Assembly (NCBI RefSeq): GCF_039545795.1
Contig: NZ_CP154260.1
Span: forward strand, 5,213,001-5,277,000
Length of the DNA stretch: 64,000 nt
Reading direction: 5' to 3'
From: Chitinophaga niabensis
Lineage (GTDB): Bacteria; Bacteroidota; Bacteroidia; Chitinophagales; Chitinophagaceae
Part shown: positions 16,874-24,463 of the stretch, piece after piece
Position numbering within the stretch: position 1 is the stretch's first letter
Layout: every line of letters starts with the position of its first letter
Program-made: the position numbers and the translations under genes
The notes under the pieces: model-generated
What the model was told of the DNA's origin: nothing
Seen by the model: the letters and a program-made list of their open reading frames with translations, nothing else
Database searches by the model: none

Positions 16874-18646
16874 ATGAAATTGTTGCTCAAATATCTGAAA
16901 GGCTTTAAATGGCTGATAGTATTTGCATTACTGTTAGCTACCGTAAACCAGGTCTTCTCCCTGATGGACCCCTGGATCTTCGGAAAGATCATAGACAGGT
17001 TTGCGAATATCCCCCACGAGGGCGGGCGTTCCCTGAATGAATACCTCATAGGCGTACTGTTACTGTTGCTGGCCTCCATTGGGGTAGCCATGGTTTCCAG
17101 GATCGCCAAGGCCTTCCAGGACTACTTTGTAAGTGTGGTGACCCAGAAACTGGGCGCCCAGATGTATACGGACGGGTTGAAGCACTCCATGCGGCTTCCC
17201 TACCAGGACTTTGAAGACCAACGTTCCGGTGAAACCCTTGCTGTGCTGCAAAAAGTGCGGTTAGACAGTGAGAAGTTCATTTCCCAGTTCATCAATATCC
17301 TGTTCACCACCCTCATAGGCGTGGTGTTTGTAATGATCTTTGCTTACAGTGTTCACTGGTCACTGGTGTTTGTGTACCTGGGTGGTTCCGTGATCCTGGG
17401 CTGGCTCATGAACATCCTCAGTAAAAAGATCAAGGGTATCCAGAAGAACATTGTAAAAGAAACAACCGTACTGGCAGGTGCCACCACGGAATCCCTCCGG
17501 AACATTGAACTGGTGAAGAGCCTTGGCCTTACCCACCAGGAGATCCGCCGGCTGAATTCCAACACCATGAAGATCCTGCTGCTGGAACTGAAAAAAGTGC
17601 GCAGCATCCGCAGTATTTCTTTTGTACAGGGTACTTTTGTGAACCTGCTGCGTTCGTCTATCCTCTTCATCCTGCTGTACCTCGCTTACCGCGATACAGC
17701 AACTGTTGGACAGATCTTCACCTTACAGCTCTATTCTTTCTTCCTCTTTGGCCCATTGCAGGAGTTAGGGAATATCATTCTCGCCTATCGCGAAGCGGAA
17801 GTTTCCCTCGGGAATTTTGAACGTATTCTGAACAGCCCTGTAGAAAGCACCCCTTCCAATCCAAAGAAATTATCTGATATCCGCGAACTCACTTTCGAAC
17901 ATGCTGGTTTCAAACACCTCACTGCGCTCAACAAAGCGCTGGACGATATCAATTTCTCTGTGAAACTGGGTGAAACCATTGCTTTTGTAGGTCCTTCAGG
18001 AAGTGGCAAAACCACACTGGTGAAATTACTCGTAGGCCTGTATCATCCGGGAGAAGGCAGGATCCTTTACAACGGGCTCGATGCTTCCAGTATTGATATT
18101 GAAGAACTGCGTCACCAGATAGGTTTTGTAACACAGGATACGCAACTGTTCTCCGGCACCATCCGCGAGAACCTGCTCTTTGTGAACCCGCGTGCAACAG
18201 AAGAAGAATTGATGAGTGCCCTGCAACGTGCTGCCTGTTACAGCCTGCTGGCAAGAGCAGAAAACGGCATAGATACCGTGATCGGTGAAGGGGGTATTAA
18301 AATATCCGGCGGAGAAAAACAACGTTTGTCTATTGCCCGTGCTTTATTAAGACACCCGCGTTTGCTGGTATTTGACGAAGCTACCTCCGCACTGGATTCT
18401 ATTACGGAAGAAGAGATCACCCAAACCGTAAGGAATGTAACTTCCAGCCGGGAACATATTACCGTGATGATCGCTCACCGTTTGTCCACTATCATGCATG
18501 CAGACCGTATCTACGTACTGGAAAAAGGCAGGATCGTGGAAACCGGTACGCATCATGATCTGCTGTCAGAGAAAGGATTGTATTATGCAATGTGGCGTCA
18601 GCAGATCGGGGAAAGAAAAACACTCGAACCGGCGCAACCCGCCTGA
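16874..18646 (+). CDS. ABC exporter, fused permease and ATPase
   Basis: A 590-residue half-transporter of the MsbA/lipid-drug exporter type. Six membrane helices occupy about residues 10-300. The nucleotide-binding domain has Walker A GPSGSGKTT (about 373), Q-loop GFVTQDTQLFSG, signature ISGGEKQRLS (about 477), Walker B LLVFDEATSALD and the H-loop AHRLST. It is likely a homodimer in the inner membrane. Substrate is not predictable. The DUF983 gene follows 18 bp later but has its own -7 element. Confidence 0.93.
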   Translation: MKLLLKYLKGFKWLIVFALLLATVNQVFSLMDPWIFGKIIDRFANIPHEGGRSLNEYLIGVLLLLLASIGVAMVSRIAKAFQDYFVSVVTQKLGAQMYTDGLKHSMRLPYQDFEDQRSGETLAVLQKVRLDSEKFISQFINILFTTLIGVVFVMIFAYSVHWSLVFVYLGGSVILGWLMNILSKKIKGIQKNIVKETTVLAGATTESLRNIELVKSLGLTHQEIRRLNSNTMKILLLELKKVRSIRSISFVQGTFVNLLRSSILFILLYLAYRDTATVGQIFTLQLYSFFLFGPLQELGNIILAYREAEVSLGNFERILNSPVESTPSNPKKLSDIRELTFEHAGFKHLTALNKALDDINFSVKLGETIAFVGPSGSGKTTLVKLLVGLYHPGEGRILYNGLDASSIDIEELRHQIGFVTQDTQLFSGTIRENLLFVNPRATEEELMSALQRAACYSLLARAENGIDTVIGEGGIKISGGEKQRLSIARALLRHPRLLVFDEATSALDSITEEEITQTVRNVTSSREHITVMIAHRLSTIMHADRIYVLEKGRIVETGTHHDLLSEKGLYYAMWRQQIGERKTLEPAQPA

Positions 18647-18652
18647 TTTGTG

Positions 18653-18660
18653 TAAATTTG
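18653..18660 (+). promoter_or_regulatory. Promoter -7 element of the DUF983 gene
   Basis: TAAATTTG matches TAnnTTTG, 4 bp before the ATG. No clear TTTG is seen at the expected distance upstream. Confidence 0.45.
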
Positions 18661-18664
18661 CGGC

Positions 18665-19132
18665 ATGACGAAAAAACGACCCGGTTATATACTGAGCCTG
18701 TTAAAAATGAAATGCCCCCATTGCAGGAGAGGTGATATGTTCAAAACAAAGAACCCCTTCCACTGGCGGCTTTCGAAGATCTTTAACATGTACGATAACT
18801 GCCCCGTATGCGGTCAGCATTATGAACTGGAAACCGGTTTCTGGTTTGGTACGGGGTACGTGAGTTATGCACTCGGTGTGGCTTTTTCTGTATTTACACT
18901 TATTCTGTATGCCGTGATCTTTGGGATGTCCTGGTGGGATGACAGTATCTTCTACTGGCTGGGGATTAACGGAGTTTTGCTGGTATTGATCCAGCCCTGG
19001 CTGATGCGCATCTCCCGTGCGGTGTATCTCTACTTCTTCGTTTATTACGATGAAGATACGGCGGCCCTGCCGGATGTTGATCACAAGCATAATAAGCGCT
19101 CTGGTCATCATCCGACAGAGCATTCACATTAA
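18665..19132 (+). CDS. DUF983 membrane protein
   Basis: A 155-residue protein with two CxxC pairs (CPHC at about 18-21 and CPVC at about 45-48), probably a zinc ribbon, then two membrane helices (about residues 65-85 and 95-115) and a His-rich tail (DHKHNKRSGHHPTEHSH). The pattern is that of DUF983, whose function is unknown. It is followed by a good terminator. Confidence 0.85.
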   Translation: MTKKRPGYILSLLKMKCPHCRRGDMFKTKNPFHWRLSKIFNMYDNCPVCGQHYELETGFWFGTGYVSYALGVAFSVFTLILYAVIFGMSWWDDSIFYWLGINGVLLVLIQPWLMRISRAVYLYFFVYYDEDTAALPDVDHKHNKRSGHHPTEHSH

Positions 19133-19159
19133 TATTAAGATATTTACCCTCGATCAGCT

Positions 19160-19185
19160 AAGGGCCGTGAAAACGGCCCTTTTTT
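19160..19185 (+). terminator. Rho-independent terminator after the DUF983 gene
   Basis: Perfect 9-bp stem AAGGGCCGT / ACGGCCCTT with a GAAA tetraloop and a T tract. Confidence 0.9.
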
Positions 19186-19387
19186 GCTTTTCATCCAAAA
19201 TCTGAGCAGTATGCCAGATTATCTTAAATATCTTGATCCCGCTGACGGGAATGAATACCAACAACCGACAAATATATCTTTTCCACTGGGATAATTTACC
19301 ACATTTTTTTGTAATCAATAACCCGGAAACCCCTTTACAAGCCATTTAAATTATGAACGGTAATACCAAAATTATTCAGAATATTCA

Positions 19388-19431
19388 TTTGCAACAAAGT
19401 TGCATTATACTATATTTGCAACATCGTTGCA
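19388..19431 (+). promoter_or_regulatory. Promoter with two palindromic operators GCAAC-N3-GTTGC (probable Zur/Fur-type sites)
   Basis: TTTG (19388-19391), a 19-bp spacer and TATATTTG (19411-19418) form a consensus Bacteroidota promoter. Operator 1, TGCAACAAAGTTGCA (19390-19404), covers the -33 element; operator 2, TGCAACATCGTTGCA (19417-19431), starts at the end of the -7 element and covers the start region. Their centres are 27 bp apart. A protein bound here would block polymerase. The same palindrome occurs at 24403-24417 before the divergently arranged receptor operon. Confidence 0.75.
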
Positions 19432-19453
19432 CGTTTAATAAACCTAAAACTAT

Positions 19454-20659
19454 ATGAAGAAGATCCTTCTCCCGGCTCTACTGGTGGGCCTTTTTGTTGC
19501 CAGTTGTAAGAAAGATGACAAGCCTGCTCCTAAACCGGAACAGGCAGAAGCGGCTTACCTCCGCCTGGTGGTTTCTGATGTGGACAAAGCACAGATCACT
19601 ATACTGGAACCACTTACAAAAAAGACAACCGTGTTTCCTATCAAAGCGGCACAACCTACACTGTATGCTACCAGCACCGGCCAGTTTGCAACGGTGATCA
19701 GCAGAACAGCCAATACGGTTGAGTTCCTTAACTCCGGTATTGAAAAACATGCGGGCCACCTGCACGTGCATCTTACAGAAATGGCCGCGCAAAAATTCAC
19801 GGAAGCAGGTCCTACGCATTATTATGCACACGATGGGCTGAATGCTATTTTTAACGATGGCACAGGCAGCCTCAGTATTTTTAAAGACAGTGAGCTGGAA
19901 GCCGGCAATGGCCGTGTATTACCAGTAGCTACACCACATCATGGTGCGATGGTAATCTTTGATGATCACACCCTGGCTGTTACACAGAAAGATGGTTCTG
20001 TGAGTGGTACACTTCCTGAAAAAGTAAAGATCATAGATCGCTTTGGCACTACTTTACATGAAGGAACAATTGCCACGAAAGGAATTCATGGAGATGCCGG
20101 GAATGGCAAGCTGGCTGCCTTTGGTTGCCCTGACGGCATATTGACGGTTCAACAGAATGGCACTCAATCCCTCATCCCTTATCCTGCAGATTTTGGTGCT
20201 GCCTGGTTAGGTACGGTTTTAGGCAGCAAAGCCCTGCCCCATTTCTTTGGGTATACGGCAGCATTAGGATTGTATAAAATTGATCCCGCTACGAAAAAGA
20301 TAACACTGGTGCTGAAAAGCGAAAACAGTAATATCCATCAATACATGCTGGATACAGATGGTAAGAACCTGTATGTATTACTTATAGACGGCACCTTAAA
20401 GATCTTTGATGCTGTAACGGCACAATTGAAAAAAGAAGGAAAGATAACTACTGCTTTTGCCGCTACTGCTGCACCAGCTCTGAAGCCTTACTTCGCAGTA
20501 TCCCGCAAATGCGTGTATATAACTGATCAGGCTGCAGGTGCTGTGAAAATGTTCTCCTTACATGATCTGAAAGAAATAAGCAGCATTCCTGTAGGGAATA
20601 AGCCGTTTAAAGTGTTAGTAGTAGGAGATCAGGAAGGGCTGGAAGTGATAAATGATTAA
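19454..20659 (+). CDS. AztD-like periplasmic metallochaperone lipoprotein (beta-propeller)
   Basis: A 401-residue lipoprotein (lipobox VASC, then KKDD) whose body looks like a beta-propeller. Motifs recall AztD, the zinc chaperone of some ABC zinc importers: a His-rich segment KHAGHLHVHL (about residues 97-106), HDGLNAIFNDGTGSLSIF, TPHHGAMVIFDD and GIHGDAGNGKLAAFGCPDGIL. These His residues could hold zinc. The promoter carries two copies of the operator shared with the TonB-receptor operon, supporting a role in metal uptake. No AztABC importer is nearby. Family assignment is from memory of motifs, hence the moderate confidence. The stop codon lies inside the first unit of a tandem array. Confidence 0.65.
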   Translation: MKKILLPALLVGLFVASCKKDDKPAPKPEQAEAAYLRLVVSDVDKAQITILEPLTKKTTVFPIKAAQPTLYATSTGQFATVISRTANTVEFLNSGIEKHAGHLHVHLTEMAAQKFTEAGPTHYYAHDGLNAIFNDGTGSLSIFKDSELEAGNGRVLPVATPHHGAMVIFDDHTLAVTQKDGSVSGTLPEKVKIIDRFGTTLHEGTIATKGIHGDAGNGKLAAFGCPDGILTVQQNGTQSLIPYPADFGAAWLGTVLGSKALPHFFGYTAALGLYKIDPATKKITLVLKSENSNIHQYMLDTDGKNLYVLLIDGTLKIFDAVTAQLKKEGKITTAFAATAAPALKPYFAVSRKCVYITDQAAGAVKMFSLHDLKEISSIPVGNKPFKVLVVGDQEGLEVIND

Positions 20660-20938
20660 GTAGTAAAAGAAAGAAAGCAGTTCCTGCAAATGATTAAACC
20701 GTGTAAAATCAAAAGCAAGAAGTAGTCACTGCAAATGATTAAACCGTGTAAAATCAAAAGCAAGAAGTAGTCATTGCAAATGATTAATACAGGTAAAGCA
20801 AGGAACAGCCACTGCAATGATTAAACCGCGTAAAATCAAAAGACAGCAGTTCCTGCAAATGACTAAACCCGGTAAAACCCGTACTGCAAATAATTACACC
20901 TGTAAAACCTGAAAACAAAGAAGCCGTCCCCGCAAATG
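20649..20938. repeat. Degenerate tandem array of 45-bp units beginning at the stop codon of the AztD-like gene
   Basis: Units begin TGCAAATGATTAAACCGTGTAAAATC. Starts are at 20685, 20730, 20775 (45 bp apart, first two nearly identical), 20813, 20854, 20885 and a remnant at 20931 inside the terminator loop. The gene end itself (AAATGATTAA then GTAGTAAAAG) aligns with the unit, so the stop codon lies in copy zero. No coding potential is seen. Confidence 0.75.
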
Positions 20939-20954
20939 AGGGACGGCTTTCTTC
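20917..20954. terminator. Bidirectional terminator between the AztD-like gene and the receptor operon
   Basis: Stem AAGCCGTCCC / GGGACGGCTT with A-rich sequence on the left and T-rich sequence on the right, so it can serve both convergent transcripts. Confidence 0.8.
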
Positions 20955-20987
20955 TTTCCTTTCCAATCTATCAGTCTTAAGCCTGTC

Positions 20988-21572
20988 TTATTTAATTTCT
21001 ACGGGGAATATCGTTAACACATCTGTACTACCTGGTGCATAAGTACCATTCTTCGCTCCCGGCTGATGACGCACTACAACATTTAAAAATCCGGTGAACG
21101 CTGCTTTGGTAGCCATAGATATTTCCAGGCCTATCGGCAGGTTCTTACTGTCTTTATCCAATGGTGTTACTGTTGCTACGGTAGTAATAGAATCTTTCAC
21201 AGCCGCAGTTGCAGAAGCATAGAAAAGATGGAACACCCTGTGCTCATCCCCTTCTTCTTCAATTTCAGCTGTTACATTATCCGGAGGATTCTTGCGCTCA
21301 TCAAAGAGTTCAGTAGCTACAGTGTAAGTAGTATTTGCTTTCAGGTTGATCTTATCAATTACAGGTGCATTACCGGCAATACCATCCAGGTCTTTCCAGG
21401 TAGCGGTCACTACATCCGCTGCATTCGCTGCATTGGTGAAAGTAAGTTTCAGTGTGGTGATCTCTTCGTTGGCATTTTCTGTAGGTGTATCATTCTTCTC
21501 CTTTTTGCAGGCTGCAAATGCCAGTGTAAACAAAGCAGCAAACAGGAACAGTCTGGCGAAATTCTTTTTCAT
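20988..21572 (-). CDS. Lipoprotein, third gene of the metal-receptor operon
   Basis: A 194-residue lipoprotein (signal peptide ending FAAC, Cys21, then KKEKNDTPTEN). The mature domain is beta-rich with segments such as LKLTFTNAA, TWKDLDGIAG, LKANTTYTVATELFDE and EGDEHRVFHLFY; annotations of relatives often read type 1 periplasmic-binding-fold superfamily protein. It follows the TonB receptor gene by 32 bp, a pairing seen in other Bacteroidota, so it is probably a surface or periplasmic partner that binds the ligand. Confidence 0.7.
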   Translation of the reverse strand: MKKNFARLFLFAALFTLAFAACKKEKNDTPTENANEEITTLKLTFTNAANAADVVTATWKDLDGIAGNAPVIDKINLKANTTYTVATELFDERKNPPDNVTAEIEEEGDEHRVFHLFYASATAAVKDSITTVATVTPLDKDSKNLPIGLEISMATKAAFTGFLNVVVRHQPGAKNGTYAPGSTDVLTIFPVEIK

Positions 21573-21604
21573 ACTATTGAATGTTGTGTGATTTTAAAAT
21601 GTTG

Positions 21605-23962
21605 TTACGATGCTTTCTTTCCGAAGTTGAGTGGCACCTTTAGTTTCAGATAAATATTTGTTCCGGGTTCATCTGCGAAATACCGGAAGAAGTTCAGATA
21701 TTCCCTGTAACGGGTATTCAGCACATTAGCTGCTCCTATGATCACAGAGATGGGCTGCCTGCCAAAATGCACGGTAGATCCCGCTTCCAGGCCAAACAGG
21801 TTGTATGCGCCCGGAGGTGCCATCAGGTCCTGCCCGCGTGGATCACCTGGGTCTTTCAGATTAGCTGGTATGCGTGTTTGTTTCAGCACATTGTTCATGG
21901 TCACAGACACATAATTATCCTTCAGGCGTTTTAGGTTGCCGGGGAAGAAAGTAAGCTCATGTTCGAAACGGTCACTGGGCATGCCTATCATCCAGTCATT
22001 GGCAGATTCGTTGTAAGCACGCAGCAGCGAAGCTTTAGTGAGGATCTGCCATTTAGGAAGAAATTGCCACCTGAGTTGTGCGTCCATTCCTTTCATGCTG
22101 GCATCTGCCTGACGGTAATAAGTGTATGGAAATGCGCCGCGTATAGTTACCACTACGCTATCCGTTGGCTGCTGGAAAATGAAATTGTGGATGTAGTTGT
22201 AATAGAAATTCACATCTGCTTCCAGTTTTTCACCCAAGTCGTAATGCAGGGTAGCATTGAATTTGCTGGCGCTTTCTCCTTTCAGGAAAGGATCTCCCTG
22301 TTCTATCACCGCTGCGCCGTGATGTAAACCGGATGCATACAATTCATTCACACCTGCTGCACGCCATGCACGGGCTGCATTCACGGAAATATGCAAATGA
22401 TCATTCAGGCGGTATTGCGCGCCCAACGATCCGGAGAAACTGCCATACTCCTGTTCCGGATAATTGATCTCTTTCGCATTATCGTCTATGTTATAATAGT
22501 CTTTATGATCGTAGCGTACGCCGCCTTCCAGCAACCATTTGTTATTACTGCTCTCCCATTTCTCCATCCAGAAAGCACCCCATTGCATGCTTTGATAGTT
22601 GGGAATGAAGAGCCTGCTTTTGTAACTGTTCTCCTGGTACATAGCAGAAGTTCCGATAGTACCGCGCAAACCTTTCCAGCTGTTATGGTCCCATACCAGT
22701 TCTCCCGTGTAAGTCGTCAGGTTCAGGTTCATCTGGTTTACAGACAATGCTGAACTCCTGTCCAGCTCGTTCCTGAAGTTAAACTGGCGTGCCACTACCA
22801 GGTTGAGTTTTCCGGCTTTACCGGTATTCAGGTATGCTTTCACCTTGAACAACTCATGCTCTACATGTTGATAAGGCCTGTTGATATCATAACTGAAGCC
22901 TTCTGTAAATTCCGGGAAAGGTCTTTGCTGTTTGATCACTTCTTCCAGGTCTGTACGGTTGCCGATGTGCGAACCTTCAAACACACCCAGGTTGGTATTA
23001 AACTGACTATAGAAGATCTCTGCTCCATAGTTCTGTTTTTTCCAACCCAGTGCGGCAGAGAAATTATATTCTTCCACACCTGTGTTATCCAGCCAGTAAT
23101 CAGGTGTACGGGTATTCCCCCCTTTACGCAGGGTTCCCTGTAAACGCCAGCTGAGACCGGGTACTTTGGGCACCTGTTGTTCCAGTGTGGCAGAAACTGC
23201 GCCCAGCCTGTTATTGGAAAAACCAACGAGGTCTACTTCTCCCTTCATGCCGGGTGTTACCGGTAAAGGTTTAGGTTCCACCAATACCACACCACCAATG
23301 GCATCTCCGCCATAACGCAATGCACTTGCACCTTTGATCACCACTATTTTATTAGCGAGGAAAGGATCAACTTCCGGCGCATGCTCTGTACCCCATTGCT
23401 GGCCTTCCTGGCGAATGCCATTATTCAGTACCAGCACGCGGTTACTATGCAAACCATTGATCACCGGTTTGGAAACATTGGGGCCGGTGGTCATGCTGGT
23501 AACACCGTTCACTTTTTTCAAAGCCTCTCCCAGTGTAAGCCCGCGGGTTTTATCCAGCTCTTTTCCACTGAGTGATTCCACCGGCGCGGTAGTCACTTCT
23601 TTTGCAGCATGGCCGGTTACAGCTACTTCCTGCAATTGCGTGATGCTATGCGGGAGGGTAATATTCCTGCGTTGATCAGCACTTACATTCCATTCAATAT
23701 CTACCGGCGCGCAGCCGATATGACTAATTCGGATATTATAAATGCCGGGGCATAAACCATCCAGCGAATAAAATCCTTTATCGTTACTTCTTACAGAAAG
23801 CCCGGTTTCTTTTACCACTATGGTGGCGCCGGATAGTGCCAGTTTGGTTTCACTATCCGTAATTGTACCACTCAGGCGGATGGTACATTGAGCACTGGCG
23901 CCGGCAATAAATAATAATTGCAGCAACGCCCCTGTCAGCGCGAATTTCCTTATCATTTTCAT
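21605..23962 (-). CDS. TonB-dependent outer-membrane receptor, ZnuD-like
   Basis: A 785-residue receptor: signal peptide, a carboxypeptidase-regulatory-like beta domain (CTIRLSGTITDSETKLALSGATIVV..., about 25-110), plug domain (about 120-235, with INGLHSNRVLVLNNGIRQEGQQWGTEHAPEVDP) and a 22-strand barrel ending in LKLKVPLNFGKKAS. The plug resembles metal receptors of the ZnuD class. Operon position behind a small His/Cys protein and the shared GCAAC-N3-GTTGC operator suggest zinc or another divalent metal. Substrate is inferred, not shown. Confidence 0.8.
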   Translation of the reverse strand: MKMIRKFALTGALLQLLFIAGASAQCTIRLSGTITDSETKLALSGATIVVKETGLSVRSNDKGFYSLDGLCPGIYNIRISHIGCAPVDIEWNVSADQRRNITLPHSITQLQEVAVTGHAAKEVTTAPVESLSGKELDKTRGLTLGEALKKVNGVTSMTTGPNVSKPVINGLHSNRVLVLNNGIRQEGQQWGTEHAPEVDPFLANKIVVIKGASALRYGGDAIGGVVLVEPKPLPVTPGMKGEVDLVGFSNNRLGAVSATLEQQVPKVPGLSWRLQGTLRKGGNTRTPDYWLDNTGVEEYNFSAALGWKKQNYGAEIFYSQFNTNLGVFEGSHIGNRTDLEEVIKQQRPFPEFTEGFSYDINRPYQHVEHELFKVKAYLNTGKAGKLNLVVARQFNFRNELDRSSALSVNQMNLNLTTYTGELVWDHNSWKGLRGTIGTSAMYQENSYKSRLFIPNYQSMQWGAFWMEKWESSNNKWLLEGGVRYDHKDYYNIDDNAKEINYPEQEYGSFSGSLGAQYRLNDHLHISVNAARAWRAAGVNELYASGLHHGAAVIEQGDPFLKGESASKFNATLHYDLGEKLEADVNFYYNYIHNFIFQQPTDSVVVTIRGAFPYTYYRQADASMKGMDAQLRWQFLPKWQILTKASLLRAYNESANDWMIGMPSDRFEHELTFFPGNLKRLKDNYVSVTMNNVLKQTRIPANLKDPGDPRGQDLMAPPGAYNLFGLEAGSTVHFGRQPISVIIGAANVLNTRYREYLNFFRYFADEPGTNIYLKLKVPLNFGKKAS

Positions 23963-24036
23963 GTATGCGAAAAGATCATGGCAGCTCCTATAGAGCCACC
24001 TGTAAAAAACAGAATGATGTAAAATGTGGGGCCGCG

Positions 24037-24372
24037 TTAAGCCTGTGGTGGCGCGCGAAGGGAGAAATAATAAGGGGGATATGTGAAACTGTTAGCAGGC
24101 AGGGCTTCTAACAGGACTTCAAATTGATGGGAAACAGATGGCAGGCAGGTGGCGTGTGGCTCCATGTAAGCCTCCACAGCCCAGTGTAACCATTCGCAGT
24201 GCTGGTGTTGTACGGAAAACATCAGCCCATCCGTTTGCAGGGGGCTGCATTGTTCATCTATCGTATCCTCGTGGCCGGCAAACTGATGCACAAAATCCCT
24301 GGGGGTAGTGTATAAACAGAACACCCCCAGCAGGAAAATGGCTCCAATTTTATATGCCAGCTTTTTCACCAT
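24037..24372 (-). CDS. Small membrane-anchored protein with His and Cys residues, first gene of the metal-receptor operon
   Basis: Start at the ATG at 24372 (MVKKLAYK), since the upstream TTG at 24381 lies in the -7 element. The 111 residues comprise one N-terminal membrane segment or signal (IGAIFLLGVFCLYTTPRDFVH) and a short exported part with possible metal ligands: HQFAGHEDTIDEQCSP, QHQHCEWLHW, EPHATC and SHQF. I know of similar small proteins encoded upstream of TonB receptors in Bacteroidota but no assigned function. It is the promoter-proximal gene of the operon. Confidence 0.7.
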   Translation of the reverse strand: MVKKLAYKIGAIFLLGVFCLYTTPRDFVHQFAGHEDTIDEQCSPLQTDGLMFSVQHQHCEWLHWAVEAYMEPHATCLPSVSHQFEVLLEALPANSFTYPPYYFSLRAPPQA

Positions 24373-24378
24373 TGGTGA

Positions 24379-24417
24379 CAAAGATACATAAAAACGCCAG
24401 ATTGCAACGTTGTTGCA
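24379..24417 (-). promoter_or_regulatory. Promoter and GCAAC-N3-GTTGC operator of the metal-receptor operon
   Basis: On the minus strand TATCTTTG (24379-24386) lies 6 bp before the ATG. The palindrome TGCAACGTTGTTGCA (24403-24417) covers the -33 region. It is the same operator as the pair at 19390-19431. Confidence 0.7.
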
Positions 24418-24463
24418 GCAGCAATGGGGCTTTTATGGGCCTGAATTGCTTAAAAAAACAACC

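Noticed and set aside
20685..20938. CRISPR array
   Set aside because: The units are contiguous and degenerate with no regular unique spacers, no conserved short repeat with a stem, and no cas genes nearby.
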